Source: Arthrobacter sp. MYb23 (lineage in GTDB: Bacteria; Actinomycetota; Actinomycetes; Actinomycetales; Micrococcaceae). From it: a stretch of 64,000 bases of DNA. The stretch spans positions 1-64,000 of the forward strand of contig NZ_PCPR01000022.1 in the NCBI RefSeq assembly GCF_002979775.1. Direction: 5' to 3'. The notes under the pieces are model-generated. The model was given only the letters and a program-made list of their open reading frames with translations. It had not been told where the DNA came from and ran no database searches. A program made the position numbers and the translations under genes. Shown piece by piece: positions 42,996 through 51,635 of this stretch. Position 1 is the first letter of the stretch; every line of letters begins with the position of its first letter.

Positions 42996-43958
42996 TCAGT
43001 CGCTCACAATCAACGTATCCGCGCCGCGAACATGGGCCTTCCCGGATTCCAACAGCGGATCAAGTACCGCGCGAAGCGCCGTCATGGACTCGTCAACTTC
43101 CAGCAGGACCGGGTGTTGGTAGGCAATGAGTGCCAGCAGGTCCCGGACCGCGGCCGCTGCTTCCTCGGCGGACAACTCGGGGTCGTGTCCGAGGAAGACG
43201 TCCGAAGGCTCGTCGGAGTTGCCCTGGGCATAGCTGATGGCGAACGCCTGGATCTTGCCTTTGCGGCTGGCAGGTACGCCTTGGCCGAAAGCACTCGCCT
43301 TTGGCGCACGCAGCACAATTGCCCCGTGCGCACCAGCCAGGTCATGCAGGAACAGGCGCTGCACTGTGGCAATGCTCAGTTCCCCGGGACTGTCCCAGTG
43401 GTGGACGTGAGCGTAGTACTTGCCCACCACATCGCTCAGTTCCACCGAACCCGTTGCCAGGTCCTCCACACGCTCTGAAGCGGCTTCCTCAGAACCGTCG
43501 CCGAAGCGCGGCAAGGACAAAGGCTCCGGAGCCACCACTACCAGCTGCGAGCGCTGAATGGGGGCCAGTCCCGCGGCAGCAGCAAAGGCCGCACCCGCGG
43601 TATCCGGCTCCACCTTGCTGCGCAGCTTGGAAACGCCCGACGGCGAGTTCCCGGCTTCACGGCGCAGCATGGTCAGCAGGGTGGCACCCACGCCTTCACG
43701 GCGGTGGTCTTTGGCAACCTCGACGTACGCCCAGAGCCGCTCCGGGTGCAGCGAAGCCTCATGGACAACGGCGGCAGCGACGGGAATCCGCACACCGTCC
43801 ACCACGTCTTCAGCAACGATGCACCGACGCCAGGGTTGGTTGCTGGAAGGCGCCAGAGCTGCACGGAACTGCTCCGCGGGCAGGGTCTCCGGGCCGCCCC
43901 AGATTTCCAGGAGGGCGAGGTCGTCGCCCTCCTTCCATTCGCGGTAATCCACAGCCAC
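42996..43958 (-). CDS. GNAT-family acetyltransferase (probable tandem GNAT fold)
   Basis: 320 residues. The N-terminal half holds an acetyl-CoA-binding motif (AYVEVAKDHRREGVGATLL) of the GNAT family; the C-terminal half appears to be a second, weaker GNAT-like domain, as in mycothiol-synthase-like proteins. The acceptor is unknown. The start is two bases from the glyS stop region, and the two genes may be co-transcribed. Confidence 0.85.
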   Translation of the reverse strand: MAVDYREWKEGDDLALLEIWGGPETLPAEQFRAALAPSSNQPWRRCIVAEDVVDGVRIPVAAAVVHEASLHPERLWAYVEVAKDHRREGVGATLLTMLRREAGNSPSGVSKLRSKVEPDTAGAAFAAAAGLAPIQRSQLVVVAPEPLSLPRFGDGSEEAASERVEDLATGSVELSDVVGKYYAHVHHWDSPGELSIATVQRLFLHDLAGAHGAIVLRAPKASAFGQGVPASRKGKIQAFAISYAQGNSDEPSDVFLGHDPELSAEEAAAAVRDLLALIAYQHPVLLEVDESMTALRAVLDPLLESGKAHVRGADTLIVSD

Positions 43959-43960
43959 GA

Positions 43961-45346
43961 CTAGGCGCCGATCAGGTGTGCTGCCAGGTAGCCCTCAACC
44001 TTGTCCAGGGACACGCGTTCCTGGCTCATGGTGTCGCGCTCACGAATGGTGACGGCCTGGTCTTCCAGAGTGTCGAAGTCCACGGTGATGCAGAACGGGG
44101 TACCGATTTCGTCCTGGCGACGGTAGCGGCGGCCGATTGCACCGGCGTCGTCGAAGTCGATGTTCCAGTTCTTGCGCAGCTGGGCGCCCAGCGCCTTTGC
44201 CTTCGGGGACAGGTCCTCGTTGCGGCTCAGCGGGAGGACGGCAGCCTTGACCGGGGCCAGGCGCGGATCCAGTTTCAGCACGGTGCGGACATCGACGCCG
44301 CCCTTGGCATTGGGTGCCTCGTCCTCGGTGTATGCGTCGATCAGGAAGGCCATGAAGGAGCGGGTCAGGCCGGCGGCGGGCTCGATCACGAACGGGGTAT
44401 AGCGCTCGTTGGTGGCCTGGTTGAAGTAGCTCAGGTCCGTGCCGGAGGCCTTGGCATGGGTGGAGAGATCGAAGTCCGTGCGGTTGGCGATGCCCTCAAG
44501 CTCGCCCCACTCGGAGCCCTGGAAACCGAAGCGGTATTCGATGTCCGTGGTGCCCTTGGAGTAGTGGCTCAGCTTCTCCAGCGGGTGCTCGAAGAATCGG
44601 AGGTTGTCTTCACGGATGCCCAGGCCCGTGTACCAGGACATGCGCTCCTTCATCCAGTACTGGTGCCAGTCTTCGTCCGTGCCGGGCTCGACGAAGAATT
44701 CCATTTCCATCTGCTCGAATTCGCGGGTACGGAAGATGAAGTTGCCCGGCGTGATTTCGTTACGGAACGACTTGCCGATCTGGCCAATGCCGAACGGCGG
44801 CTTCTTCCGGGAGGTGGTGAGGACATTGTTGAAGTTCACAAAAATGCCCTGGGCAGTTTCCGGACGCAGATAGTGCATGCCTTCGTCGCTGGCCACCGGG
44901 CCGAGGAACGTCTTGAGCAAGCCGGAGAATTCCTGGGGCTCGGTCCACTGGCCGCGGGTGCCGCAGTTTGCACAGGCGATGTCCGCCAGGCCGTTTTCTG
45001 CCGGGCGGCCCTTCTTTTCCTCGTACTCTTCTTCGAGGTGGTCGGCGCGGTAGCGCTTGTGACAGGAAAGGCATTCAACCAGGGGGTCGGAGAAGACGTC
45101 CACGTGACCGGAGGCTTCCCATACCTGGCGGGGAAGGATGACCGAAGAGTCCAGGCCTACAACGTCCTCGCGGCCGCGAACCATGCTCTGCCACCACTGG
45201 CGCTTGATGTTTTCCTTTAGCTCAGCACCGAGGGGACCGTAATCCCACGCCGAACGGGAGCCACCATAGATTTCACCGGCCTGAAAGACAAAGCCCCTCC
45301 GCTTGGAGAGGGAAATGACCTGGTCAAGGACGGATTTTGCTGCCAT
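43961..45346 (-). CDS. glyS: Glycyl-tRNA synthetase (homodimeric type)
   Basis: 461 residues, class II aaRS of the alpha2 type found in Actinobacteria. The class II motifs are visible (SKRRGFVFQAGEIYGG; YLRPETAQGIFVNF-type motif 2 region; later RTREFEQMEMEFFV), and a zinc-ribbon-like pair occurs in LSCHKRYRAD and CANCGTRGQ. The C-terminal anticodon domain ends VEGYLAAHLIGA. GGAG upstream of ATG 45346 fixes the start four residues inside the longest frame. No T-box structure was seen in the upstream gap. Confidence 0.96.
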   Translation of the reverse strand: MAAKSVLDQVISLSKRRGFVFQAGEIYGGSRSAWDYGPLGAELKENIKRQWWQSMVRGREDVVGLDSSVILPRQVWEASGHVDVFSDPLVECLSCHKRYRADHLEEEYEEKKGRPAENGLADIACANCGTRGQWTEPQEFSGLLKTFLGPVASDEGMHYLRPETAQGIFVNFNNVLTTSRKKPPFGIGQIGKSFRNEITPGNFIFRTREFEQMEMEFFVEPGTDEDWHQYWMKERMSWYTGLGIREDNLRFFEHPLEKLSHYSKGTTDIEYRFGFQGSEWGELEGIANRTDFDLSTHAKASGTDLSYFNQATNERYTPFVIEPAAGLTRSFMAFLIDAYTEDEAPNAKGGVDVRTVLKLDPRLAPVKAAVLPLSRNEDLSPKAKALGAQLRKNWNIDFDDAGAIGRRYRRQDEIGTPFCITVDFDTLEDQAVTIRERDTMSQERVSLDKVEGYLAAHLIGA

Positions 45347-45500
45347 GGGTAACTCCATTTGTTCTACAGGGCCGCTGGGTGCGGTCCGCGGTGGTTTGCC
45401 CCGGAATCCGGACGAGGTTGTCCGGCGGGGTGCTGGGGGAAAGTTTGTTGTAAGTACTCGAAAATACCCGAAGATACGTGAAAGTACTGCGCCTCCTACC

Positions 45501-46505
45501 CTACCGGCCTTTGGAGGAGACTCTTCGTGCGAAAGCTCCCCTGGGCCAGGGCAAGGTGGCCACGATGATCGCGGCGAGTGTCAGTACCGTACCCAGCACC
45601 GTGGGCAAGGCGACCACCGCGCCGGGACTGGGGATCACGACGTCGAGCACCAACGAGCCCACCAACTGCCCGGCGATCATTCCCAAACCCGTGATCAGGA
45701 CGCCAAGGCTGCGGACCAGCAGTGCCGCCAGTCCAATGAAGAGGCAGCCCATGGGTCCACCGAGGTAGTACCACCACTCAGCGGGCAGCGGATTTCCCGG
45801 CCCCGCCACGGCCAGCTTGATGATCCAGGCGATCCACAAAATAGCTGACCCGGCAATGAAGTTCACCAGCGTGGCCGCGATGGGCGTCCCATAGTGCACT
45901 GTGGCGGTTCCGTTCATTGCCTGCTGGAAGCTCATGAAGAAACCGGCCGCCAACGGCAGGAGGATGGGTAAAACGAGCGAGGCGATGTCGGCGTCGCCGC
46001 CGAACCGCGGTGAAACTGCCCAGGCGACGGCGGCCACGGTCAGGACGCTGCCCAGGATCCGGACGCCCGTGATGGGCCGCTTACCTCCAGGGCCTATTCC
46101 CATGCGGTCCACCAGCAAGCCACTGAGCGTTTGTCCGGTGACGGCAGCGACCGTGAACAACGCAACACCCAGCAGTGCCACCGTGAACGATTGGGCAAAG
46201 ACGAACAACGCGCCGATGGCACCAGCCATGACATAGAAGCGGGGAAAACTGCGGTTCCGGACAGCAGGAATGATCCGCTGCAGGCCGGCCCTGCCCCTGG
46301 GCGTGGCAAGAGAAATGGCACTGATGAGCAGGAGCCCTGTGGTGAAGCTCACCACTGAGGCGGCGATGCCGTCGTCCAGTTTCGCGCCGAGGGCCCCGTT
46401 GATCCTTGCTTGAAGCGGGATGACCAGGCCTGTCGCTATGGCAATAGGGAGGCCAATGACCAGCGGGAGGGCGGGACGGGGAGAAGGCTGCGGCACCGTC
46501 ACCAC
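45501..46505 (-). CDS. YdcZ/DUF606-family DMT transporter
   Basis: 334 residues with ten membrane spans and two DUF606 repeats (IATGLVIPLQARINGALG in the first; FFMSFQQAMNGTATVHYGT in the second). Members are membrane transporters of the drug/metabolite superfamily with unknown substrate. It is divergent from the S4-domain gene, with only about 23 bases between. Confidence 0.88.
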   Translation of the reverse strand: MVTVPQPSPRPALPLVIGLPIAIATGLVIPLQARINGALGAKLDDGIAASVVSFTTGLLLISAISLATPRGRAGLQRIIPAVRNRSFPRFYVMAGAIGALFVFAQSFTVALLGVALFTVAAVTGQTLSGLLVDRMGIGPGGKRPITGVRILGSVLTVAAVAWAVSPRFGGDADIASLVLPILLPLAAGFFMSFQQAMNGTATVHYGTPIAATLVNFIAGSAILWIAWIIKLAVAGPGNPLPAEWWYYLGGPMGCLFIGLAALLVRSLGVLITGLGMIAGQLVGSLVLDVVIPSPGAVVALPTVLGTVLTLAAIIVATLPWPRGAFARRVSSKGR

Positions 46506-46528
46506 ACTACTTCAGGCATCATTGCTGT

Positions 46529-46756
46529 ATGAGCAACCCCGAAATTGAAGAGATCCCCATCCGCGACGACATGATCCGCCTGGGCCAGCTGTTGAAGCTC
46601 GCCAACCTGGTGGAGGACGGCGTTGAAGCCACGGAGCTCATCAAGAACGGCTTGGTTAAAGTCAACAACGAAATTGACGACCGCCGCGGACGCCAGCTCC
46701 ACGTCGGAGATACCGTCACGGTCAACGGTCAGACGGTCCGGATCATCGCCGCCTGA
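46529..46756 (+). CDS. Small S4-domain RNA-binding protein
   Basis: 75 residues, almost wholly one S4 domain (IRLGQLLKLANLVEDGVEA, then LIKNGLVKVNNEIDDRRGRQL). S4 proteins of this YbcJ/RlbA-like kind bind structured RNA, often ribosomal RNA; the target is not known. It is followed by a strong bidirectional terminator and is a single-gene unit. Confidence 0.9.
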   Translation: MSNPEIEEIPIRDDMIRLGQLLKLANLVEDGVEATELIKNGLVKVNNEIDDRRGRQLHVGDTVTVNGQTVRIIAA

Positions 46757-46766
46757 CGCACACAGA

Positions 46767-46821
46767 TTTTGTACAGATAACGCCCTCCAGAACGGCTCTT
46801 GGGGGCGTTATCTGTACAAAA
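46767..46821. terminator. Bidirectional terminator, perfect 19-bp stem
   Basis: TTTTGTACAGATAACGCCC (46767-46785) pairs exactly with its complement at 46803-46821, with T-runs on both sides. It separates the convergent S4 and hydrolase genes. Confidence 0.95.
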
Positions 46822-46823
46822 AC

Positions 46824-47474
46824 TCAATCAGTGAGGACTTTGTGGGTGAGGAATTCGCCCACGTGTCCGATCTCCTGCTGGTTGATGCCGTGCCACATCC
46901 CCGTGTAGAGCACTTTGGTGAGGTCAACGTGCTTGCGCACCCAACCCATGGTGTATTCGATCTTGTCCTGGGTGATGACGGGATCCTGCTGATCACGGCC
47001 CCAGAACATGGGCAACGATCCGTCCAGTTCGTTGTCCCGGAAGGCGGCGTCAGCGCCGGCGTCGATCACAAAGCCGGAAAGCCCGACGACGGCGGCGAAG
47101 TCCGCGGGACGGTAGCGGAGCAGGGTGGTGGCCATGGCCATGCCCATGGAGAAGCCCAACAACGTCACCGACGAGTGGTTCGCTTTGACCGTGTCCAGCC
47201 ATCCAAGGGCGTACTCGGCCGCTTGCTTCACGGCTTCCAGCGAGTATTCGATGGACGCTGTCAGGGGGAACCAGGTGAAGCCCGGACCCATGGGCATCGG
47301 CGCGCGAAGGGCAGCCACTACAAAGCCTTCGGGAAGCAACCCGGCCAAGCTGAAGAGATCGTCCTCGTTGGAGCCGTAGCCGTGCAGAAGGACCAGGAGG
47401 GGCTTGCCTGCGCGCTCGGCTTCATCGTGGGACCACAGGACAACGGGGGCTGGAAATGCGGGTGCTTCAGTCAT
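46824..47474 (-). CDS. Phospholipase/carboxylesterase-type alpha/beta hydrolase
   Basis: 216 residues, a cytosolic serine hydrolase of the carboxylesterase/acyl-protein thioesterase type. The oxyanion entry LLHGYGSNEDDLFSLA, the nucleophile motif GFSMGMA, an aspartate near WGRDQQDPVI and the final His in MWHGINQQEI complete the triad. The start at 47474 is preferred to the longest frame (47606), which would overlap the divergent GDSL gene. The substrate is unknown. Confidence 0.9.
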   Translation of the reverse strand: MTEAPAFPAPVVLWSHDEAERAGKPLLVLLHGYGSNEDDLFSLAGLLPEGFVVAALRAPMPMGPGFTWFPLTASIEYSLEAVKQAAEYALGWLDTVKANHSSVTLLGFSMGMAMATTLLRYRPADFAAVVGLSGFVIDAGADAAFRDNELDGSLPMFWGRDQQDPVITQDKIEYTMGWVRKHVDLTKVLYTGMWHGINQQEIGHVGEFLTHKVLTD

Positions 47475-47551
47475 GGATCCATTCTTGCAGTTACCCACAA
47501 GTAACAACTTACGGTGGCGTAGGGTCGACGTCACGGTGCAGGATATGAAAT

Positions 47552-48388
47552 GTGAGTGAGAACAATCCTTTACTGAAGCCGGGCGAGCCCGTTCAAAAGC
47601 ACCCATGGACCCGCTACGTGGCTTTGGGTGACTCCTTCACCGAGGGCATCGGCGACCCGGAGCCCAGGAACCCCGGCGGTAACCGTGGTTGGGCGGATCG
47701 GGTTGCCGAAGAGTTGGGCCGCGGCCAGGAGGACTTCGCGTACGCCAACCTTGCCATCCGTGGCAGGCTGCTGCAGCAGATCATCGATGAACAAGTGGGC
47801 CCCTGCTTGGAACTGCAGCCGGACCTGGTGTCCATTTCGGCCGGCGGTAATGACCTCATCCGCCCTGGCGGCGATCCCGATCTGCTGGCCGAAAAACTTG
47901 ACGCTGCCGTTGCGGAGTTAAGTTCCGGCGGCGCTACCGTGGTGCTTTTCAACGGCCCGGACACGGCGTCATCAGTCTTGGGGCGCATCCGCGGCAAGGT
48001 TGCCATTTACAACGAGAACCTCCGGACGGTAGCCGCGCGTCACGACGCCATCATTGCGGATATGTGGTCCTTGCGGCAGTTGGCGGACACACAGATGTGG
48101 GATGTGGACCGCTTGCATTTCTCGCCGCTTGGCCACCACACCATCGCCATGATGGTGCTGGAAGCGTTGAACATCCAGCACACCCTTGAACCCCTGATGC
48201 CTAAGTCCCTGCCGCCACGCACCTGGCGTGAGGCGAGGTCGTCCGACCTCGTCTGGGCCCGCGAGTACTTTGTCCCGTGGGTGATCCGGCGGCTTCGGCA
48301 TCAGTCATCGGGCGATGGCATCACACCAAAGCGTCCGACGCCGGGTCCCGTCTTCGGCTCTACCGGCACTCTGCTGCCGCGCCGCTGA
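47552..48388 (+). CDS. SGNH/GDSL-family hydrolase
   Basis: 278 residues. The four SGNH blocks are present: the nucleophile in YVALGDSFTEGIGD, the glycine/asparagine block SISAGGNDL and the closing Asp-x-x-His in DRLHFSPLGHHT. Such enzymes are esterases or lipases. There is no signal peptide. It starts at GTG 47552 and its end lies close to the start of the following winged-helix gene. Confidence 0.9.
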   Translation: MSENNPLLKPGEPVQKHPWTRYVALGDSFTEGIGDPEPRNPGGNRGWADRVAEELGRGQEDFAYANLAIRGRLLQQIIDEQVGPCLELQPDLVSISAGGNDLIRPGGDPDLLAEKLDAAVAELSSGGATVVLFNGPDTASSVLGRIRGKVAIYNENLRTVAARHDAIIADMWSLRQLADTQMWDVDRLHFSPLGHHTIAMMVLEALNIQHTLEPLMPKSLPPRTWREARSSDLVWAREYFVPWVIRRLRHQSSGDGITPKRPTPGPVFGSTGTLLPRR

Positions 48389-48425
48389 CGTGACGCCCGG
48401 TCCTGCACCTGCGGAGACTAGTCCT

Positions 48426-49583
48426 GTGCCTGCGGAGACTATCCGGCGGACGAGGCTACGGCGCCAACAGTTGCGGGCTCCCTACGCCGGAAGTCCAGGG
48501 GAGGTGGTCCGCAACCTCCTGGCCGTCCAGTCACAAGAGTTCCCCTATGCGCGGTGGACGCTCTCGCAAAGAAGCTCCCCCAGCCCTGCATCCATGGTCA
48601 CGGCCTCAGATGTTGAGCAGGCCGTGGCTGACGGAACCATTCTGCGGACACACATCCTGCGCCCCACCTGGCACTTTGTGCACCGGGACGACCTCGGCTG
48701 GTTGATGGGACTGTCCGCAGATCGCCTCCACCAGGGCAACAAAGGCATGTATCGCCAAACAGGAATCGATGAGGACGCTGCTGCCAGGAGTGGCCAAATC
48801 CTGGCAGCGGCTGTGGCGGACGGTGCGCACAAGACACGCGAGGAATTGGCCCAGATCCTGGGACAGGCAGGTTTCCCGAGCAAAGGCCTGGGCTTCATCT
48901 ACCACCTCATGCATGCCGAAATCAGCCGCGTCCTGGTCAGTGGATCGCCCATCCGATCCGCAGGCGGTGCCCTGAAACAGACCTACGCCCTGTTCGAGGA
49001 ACGCGTTCCCGGCTCGTTTCTTACGCCGCCAACCCCCGAGGACCGCGAACAGGCACTCGGGCAATTGGCGCTCCGATACTTCAGCAGCCGCGGCCCCGCA
49101 ACGGTCAAAGATTGTGCGGCCTGCTCCGGGTTGACCATGAAGGACGTGAAGCGTGGAATCCAGATTTCCCATGACGTCTCTCCCGGCAGCTTGGGCGCCC
49201 TTCAGCTTGATGGGCTTGAGTATTACCTGGCTGCGGAGGAAGTAGACACCCTCGCCAGCGGAGACGGCCCCTCGATGACTGAGGACCCTGCGCTCCCCCG
49301 CATTGACCTTATTCAGTGCTACGACGAGTACGTGATGGGCTACTCACAGTCCCGGCACTTCCTGGGTGGAACGGCGCCCTACCTCCCGGAGGACAACGGA
49401 CCCCTGCACGTGGTCCTGCTGGATGGCAGGTTGGCCGGATGGTGGCGTCACGGATTCTCCGGCGGGGCTTGCGAACTGGACGTGCGAATGAACCGGCCGG
49501 CAACTGTGCAGGAGCAGGCCGCCCTGCAGGCCGAGGTGGATCGTTACGGCCGGTTCCTGGGCATGGAGGTCACGCTGGTATGA
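48426..49583 (+). CDS. Winged helix DNA-binding domain protein (HTH_42-like)
   Basis: 385 residues. The family pattern starts RLRRQQLRAPYAGSPGEVV and NLLAVQSQEFPYARWTL, continues with ILRTHILRPTWHFVHRDDL and ends WRHGFSGGACELDV. Relatives of this PF06224 family include proteins that unhook DNA interstrand crosslinks (AlkX/YcaQ type), so a DNA-repair role is possible. The start is uncertain: GTG 48426 has GGAG at a good distance, and GTG 48390 directly follows the GDSL stop. Confidence 0.82.
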   Translation: MPAETIRRTRLRRQQLRAPYAGSPGEVVRNLLAVQSQEFPYARWTLSQRSSPSPASMVTASDVEQAVADGTILRTHILRPTWHFVHRDDLGWLMGLSADRLHQGNKGMYRQTGIDEDAAARSGQILAAAVADGAHKTREELAQILGQAGFPSKGLGFIYHLMHAEISRVLVSGSPIRSAGGALKQTYALFEERVPGSFLTPPTPEDREQALGQLALRYFSSRGPATVKDCAACSGLTMKDVKRGIQISHDVSPGSLGALQLDGLEYYLAAEEVDTLASGDGPSMTEDPALPRIDLIQCYDEYVMGYSQSRHFLGGTAPYLPEDNGPLHVVLLDGRLAGWWRHGFSGGACELDVRMNRPATVQEQAALQAEVDRYGRFLGMEVTLV

Positions 49584-49645
49584 AGTGGCAGGACTGGTTC
49601 AAGGGCACAGGACTAAGCTGGGGTGAGACCTAGGAGGCCTGCACT

Positions 49646-50215
49646 GTGAACAATCTGATCTTCTGGATCATCGTCTGCTCGTGGCTGATTCCGCTCGGAA
49701 TCCGCATGTACAACCGCTCCAGGGCGCGCCGGATCCAACACGGAGATTTCCGCGCCCCCGAGTACCCGCAGCAGAATCTGCCCGGCCCAGGCTACCCACA
49801 GCAGGACTACCGGGGGCAGGATCACACGGGACAGGGTTACCCGTCGCAAAATTACCCCTCGCAGAATTTTCCGTCGCAGGGGTACCCCGGCCAGGGCAAC
49901 CCAGGCCAGGGTTACCCTGGTCAGGGTTACCCTGGTCAGGGTTACCCTGGTCAGGGTTACCCTGGTCAGGGTTACTCGGGTCAGGGTTACCCGGGCTACC
50001 CGTCGGAGCGTGCCGTCATCCGCCCTGTAGATGACGCACCGCAGTCCGGGCCGCCGTCGAGCCCGTCATCCCCCAGCACGTTTCCCGCAGCGGGCGGTTC
50101 TGAGCCGCAGGGATACCGGGCGCGCAAGCTGGCAGAGTTGGACGCGAAGTTCAGCAATGGCGAGATCGCCATGGAGGATTACATGCGGCAGCGCGGCGAC
50201 ATCATGAACGGCTGA
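49646..50215 (+). CDS. Membrane-anchored Gly/Gln/Tyr/Pro-repeat protein with SHOCT-like tail
   Basis: 189 residues. An N-terminal span (MNNLIFWIIVCSWLIPLGI) is followed by a low-complexity region built of YPGQG and YPSQN repeats (about 40-120), then a Pro/Ser-rich stretch and a C-terminal SHOCT-like helix pair (KLAELDAKFSNGEIAMEDYMRQ). AGGAGG precedes GTG 49646. The function is unknown; SHOCT domains often join to membrane or oligomerising proteins. The repeat DNA is near-perfect (see the repeat entry). Confidence 0.82.
   Translation: MNNLIFWIIVCSWLIPLGIRMYNRSRARRIQHGDFRAPEYPQQNLPGPGYPQQDYRGQDHTGQGYPSQNYPSQNFPSQGYPGQGNPGQGYPGQGYPGQGYPGQGYPGQGYSGQGYPGYPSERAVIRPVDDAPQSGPPSSPSSPSTFPAAGGSEPQGYRARKLAELDAKFSNGEIAMEDYMRQRGDIMNG
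49880..49994 (+). repeat. 15-bp coding tandem repeat
   Basis: Four identical copies of GGTTACCCTGGTCAG start at 49910, 49925, 49940 and 49955, flanked by partly degenerate copies on both sides. Each unit encodes Gly-Tyr-Pro-Gly-Gln, so copy-number change would stay in frame. Confidence 0.92.
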
Positions 50216-50218
50216 AGC

Positions 50219-51340
50219 TTAGGCAAAGAATGCTTCACGGAGCTGCTCCGAGAGCTGGCCGATTTCGGTGAGGAAGCCATCATGGCCAATCGGTGCCTCA
50301 ATGACGTGAACGGGCACTTCGCCGGGGAGCGCGGCAGCAAGTTCCCGTGACTGGGCCGGGAAGTAGAGCCTGTCGCTGTCCACGGCCGCCACGAAGAACT
50401 CCGCTGTGGCACCTGATAGCGCCGTTTCCAACGAGCCGCGGCCCCTGGTGACGTCGTGGGACATCAGTGCCTCGGTGATGGCGATGTAGCTGTTGGCGTC
50501 AAAGCGGCGGACCAGTTTGCTTCCTTGATGGTCCAGGTAGCTTTCCACTTGGTATCGGCCGCGCCCGCCCAACACTGCGGCGGCCAGCGGAGTCTCTTGG
50601 TGCTGGGCTTGCCGGCCGAAGCGGAGGTCCAGCTCCAACGCTGAGCGGTACGTGATGTGGGCGATGCGCCGGGCCAAAGCCAGGCCATGCTCGGGCGCGG
50701 CATCTCCGTAGTAGTCGCCGTTGTTGAAGTTTGGGTCCTGCCTGATGGCCAGGGTTTGGGCTTGGGCAAAGGCAATTTGCTCGGCCGTGCTGTAGGCGCC
50801 CACCGAAATGACGGCGCAGCGTTTGACCCTGCCGGGGAAGGTCACAGCCCACTCGAGGGCACGTGCACCGCCCATGGATCCGCCCAAGACGGCGTGCCAG
50901 GCATCGATTCCCAGGGCGTCGGCGAGACGCGACTCGGCCTCTGTGCTGTCGCGCAGGGTAACCAGCGGGAAACGCGAACCCCACGGGCGTCCGTCCGGCG
51001 CTTCCGATGATGGACCGGTGCTGCCGTAACAGCCGCCCACAATGTTGATGGAGATGACGAAGAACTTGTTGGTATCGATGGTGGCACCCGGACCAACGAG
51101 TTGCTCCCACCATCCTTCCTCGTCCGTAGCTCCGCGGGCTACATGCGTACTGCCAGTGAGTGCGTGCTGGATGAGCACCGCGTTGGAGGCATCGGCGTTC
51201 AGCTGCCCCCAGGTCTCGTAAGCGAGTACGACGTCGGGCAGGAATCCGCCGGCTTCAAGTTCCAGCGGGCCGATGCCGGCGTACTTGATGGTTCCGTCTT
51301 CTTCGCCGGATTTTGGAAGGGCTGTAGCAGTAATGGTCAT
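50219..51340 (-). CDS. metX: Homoserine O-acetyltransferase
   Basis: 373 residues, an alpha/beta-hydrolase-fold enzyme of methionine synthesis, acetylating homoserine. The nucleophile is in LGGSMGGARALEWAV and the catalytic His in IGHDGFLTE. An ACVLIQHALTGSTHVARG-like entry matches MetX. Its mRNA leader (51341-51635) carries a SAM-IV-type riboswitch. The start codon has AAAGGA almost directly next to it, which is unusually close. metY lies upstream on the same strand, about 300 bases away. Confidence 0.94.
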   Translation of the reverse strand: MTITATALPKSGEEDGTIKYAGIGPLELEAGGFLPDVVLAYETWGQLNADASNAVLIQHALTGSTHVARGATDEEGWWEQLVGPGATIDTNKFFVISINIVGGCYGSTGPSSEAPDGRPWGSRFPLVTLRDSTEAESRLADALGIDAWHAVLGGSMGGARALEWAVTFPGRVKRCAVISVGAYSTAEQIAFAQAQTLAIRQDPNFNNGDYYGDAAPEHGLALARRIAHITYRSALELDLRFGRQAQHQETPLAAAVLGGRGRYQVESYLDHQGSKLVRRFDANSYIAITEALMSHDVTRGRGSLETALSGATAEFFVAAVDSDRLYFPAQSRELAAALPGEVPVHVIEAPIGHDGFLTEIGQLSEQLREAFFA

Positions 51341-51387
51341 TCCTTTGACACCTTAACCTCGCGCTTGCCCGTCGCCTTGCGTGCGAA

Positions 51388-51472
51388 CAGGCCAGGTCTT
51401 CACCCGGGGCACCCCACCGCGGAGGAGGGTTGCCGGCCAGCAAGCCGGGGCTGTGTGCTGGCACTCATGACC
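51388..51472 (-). ncRNA. SAM-IV-type riboswitch upstream of metX
   Basis: On the minus strand the segment starts GGTCATGAGTGCCAGC and ends GGGTGAAGACC, with the conserved inner stretches CCCCGGCTTGCTGGCCGGC, AACCCTCC and GCGGTGGGGTGCC. The 5' GGTC and 3' GACC ends pair to close the core helix. The order and spacing match SAM-IV, an S-adenosylmethionine-binding class found in Actinobacteria. It sits just before metX and would reduce its expression when SAM is plentiful. Confidence 0.88.
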
Positions 51473-51635
51473 TAATACGTCGAGTCTAGGAAACCTAGGG
51501 GGGTTATGGCGAAGAATGTGACAACAGTGTGACGGTTTGGGGTCTCTTCGTTCAGGAACAAGCACCCGGAACTGCCGCCCGGCGAATAATCGTCGGCGCG
51601 GGCGGCAGCCTGGTCAGTGCTTTGAGAGCGAGGTG

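Noticed and set aside
43301..45220. Long plus-strand open frame (639 codons) opposite glyS and the GNAT gene
   Set aside because: The real genes on the minus strand have clear motifs. The frame spans two genes, has low-complexity arginine/proline content and no ribosome binding site.
45347..45500. T-box leader before glyS
   Set aside because: I looked for a T-box bulge (TGGN-type) and specifier loop and saw none; the gap also lacks a stable leader hairpin.
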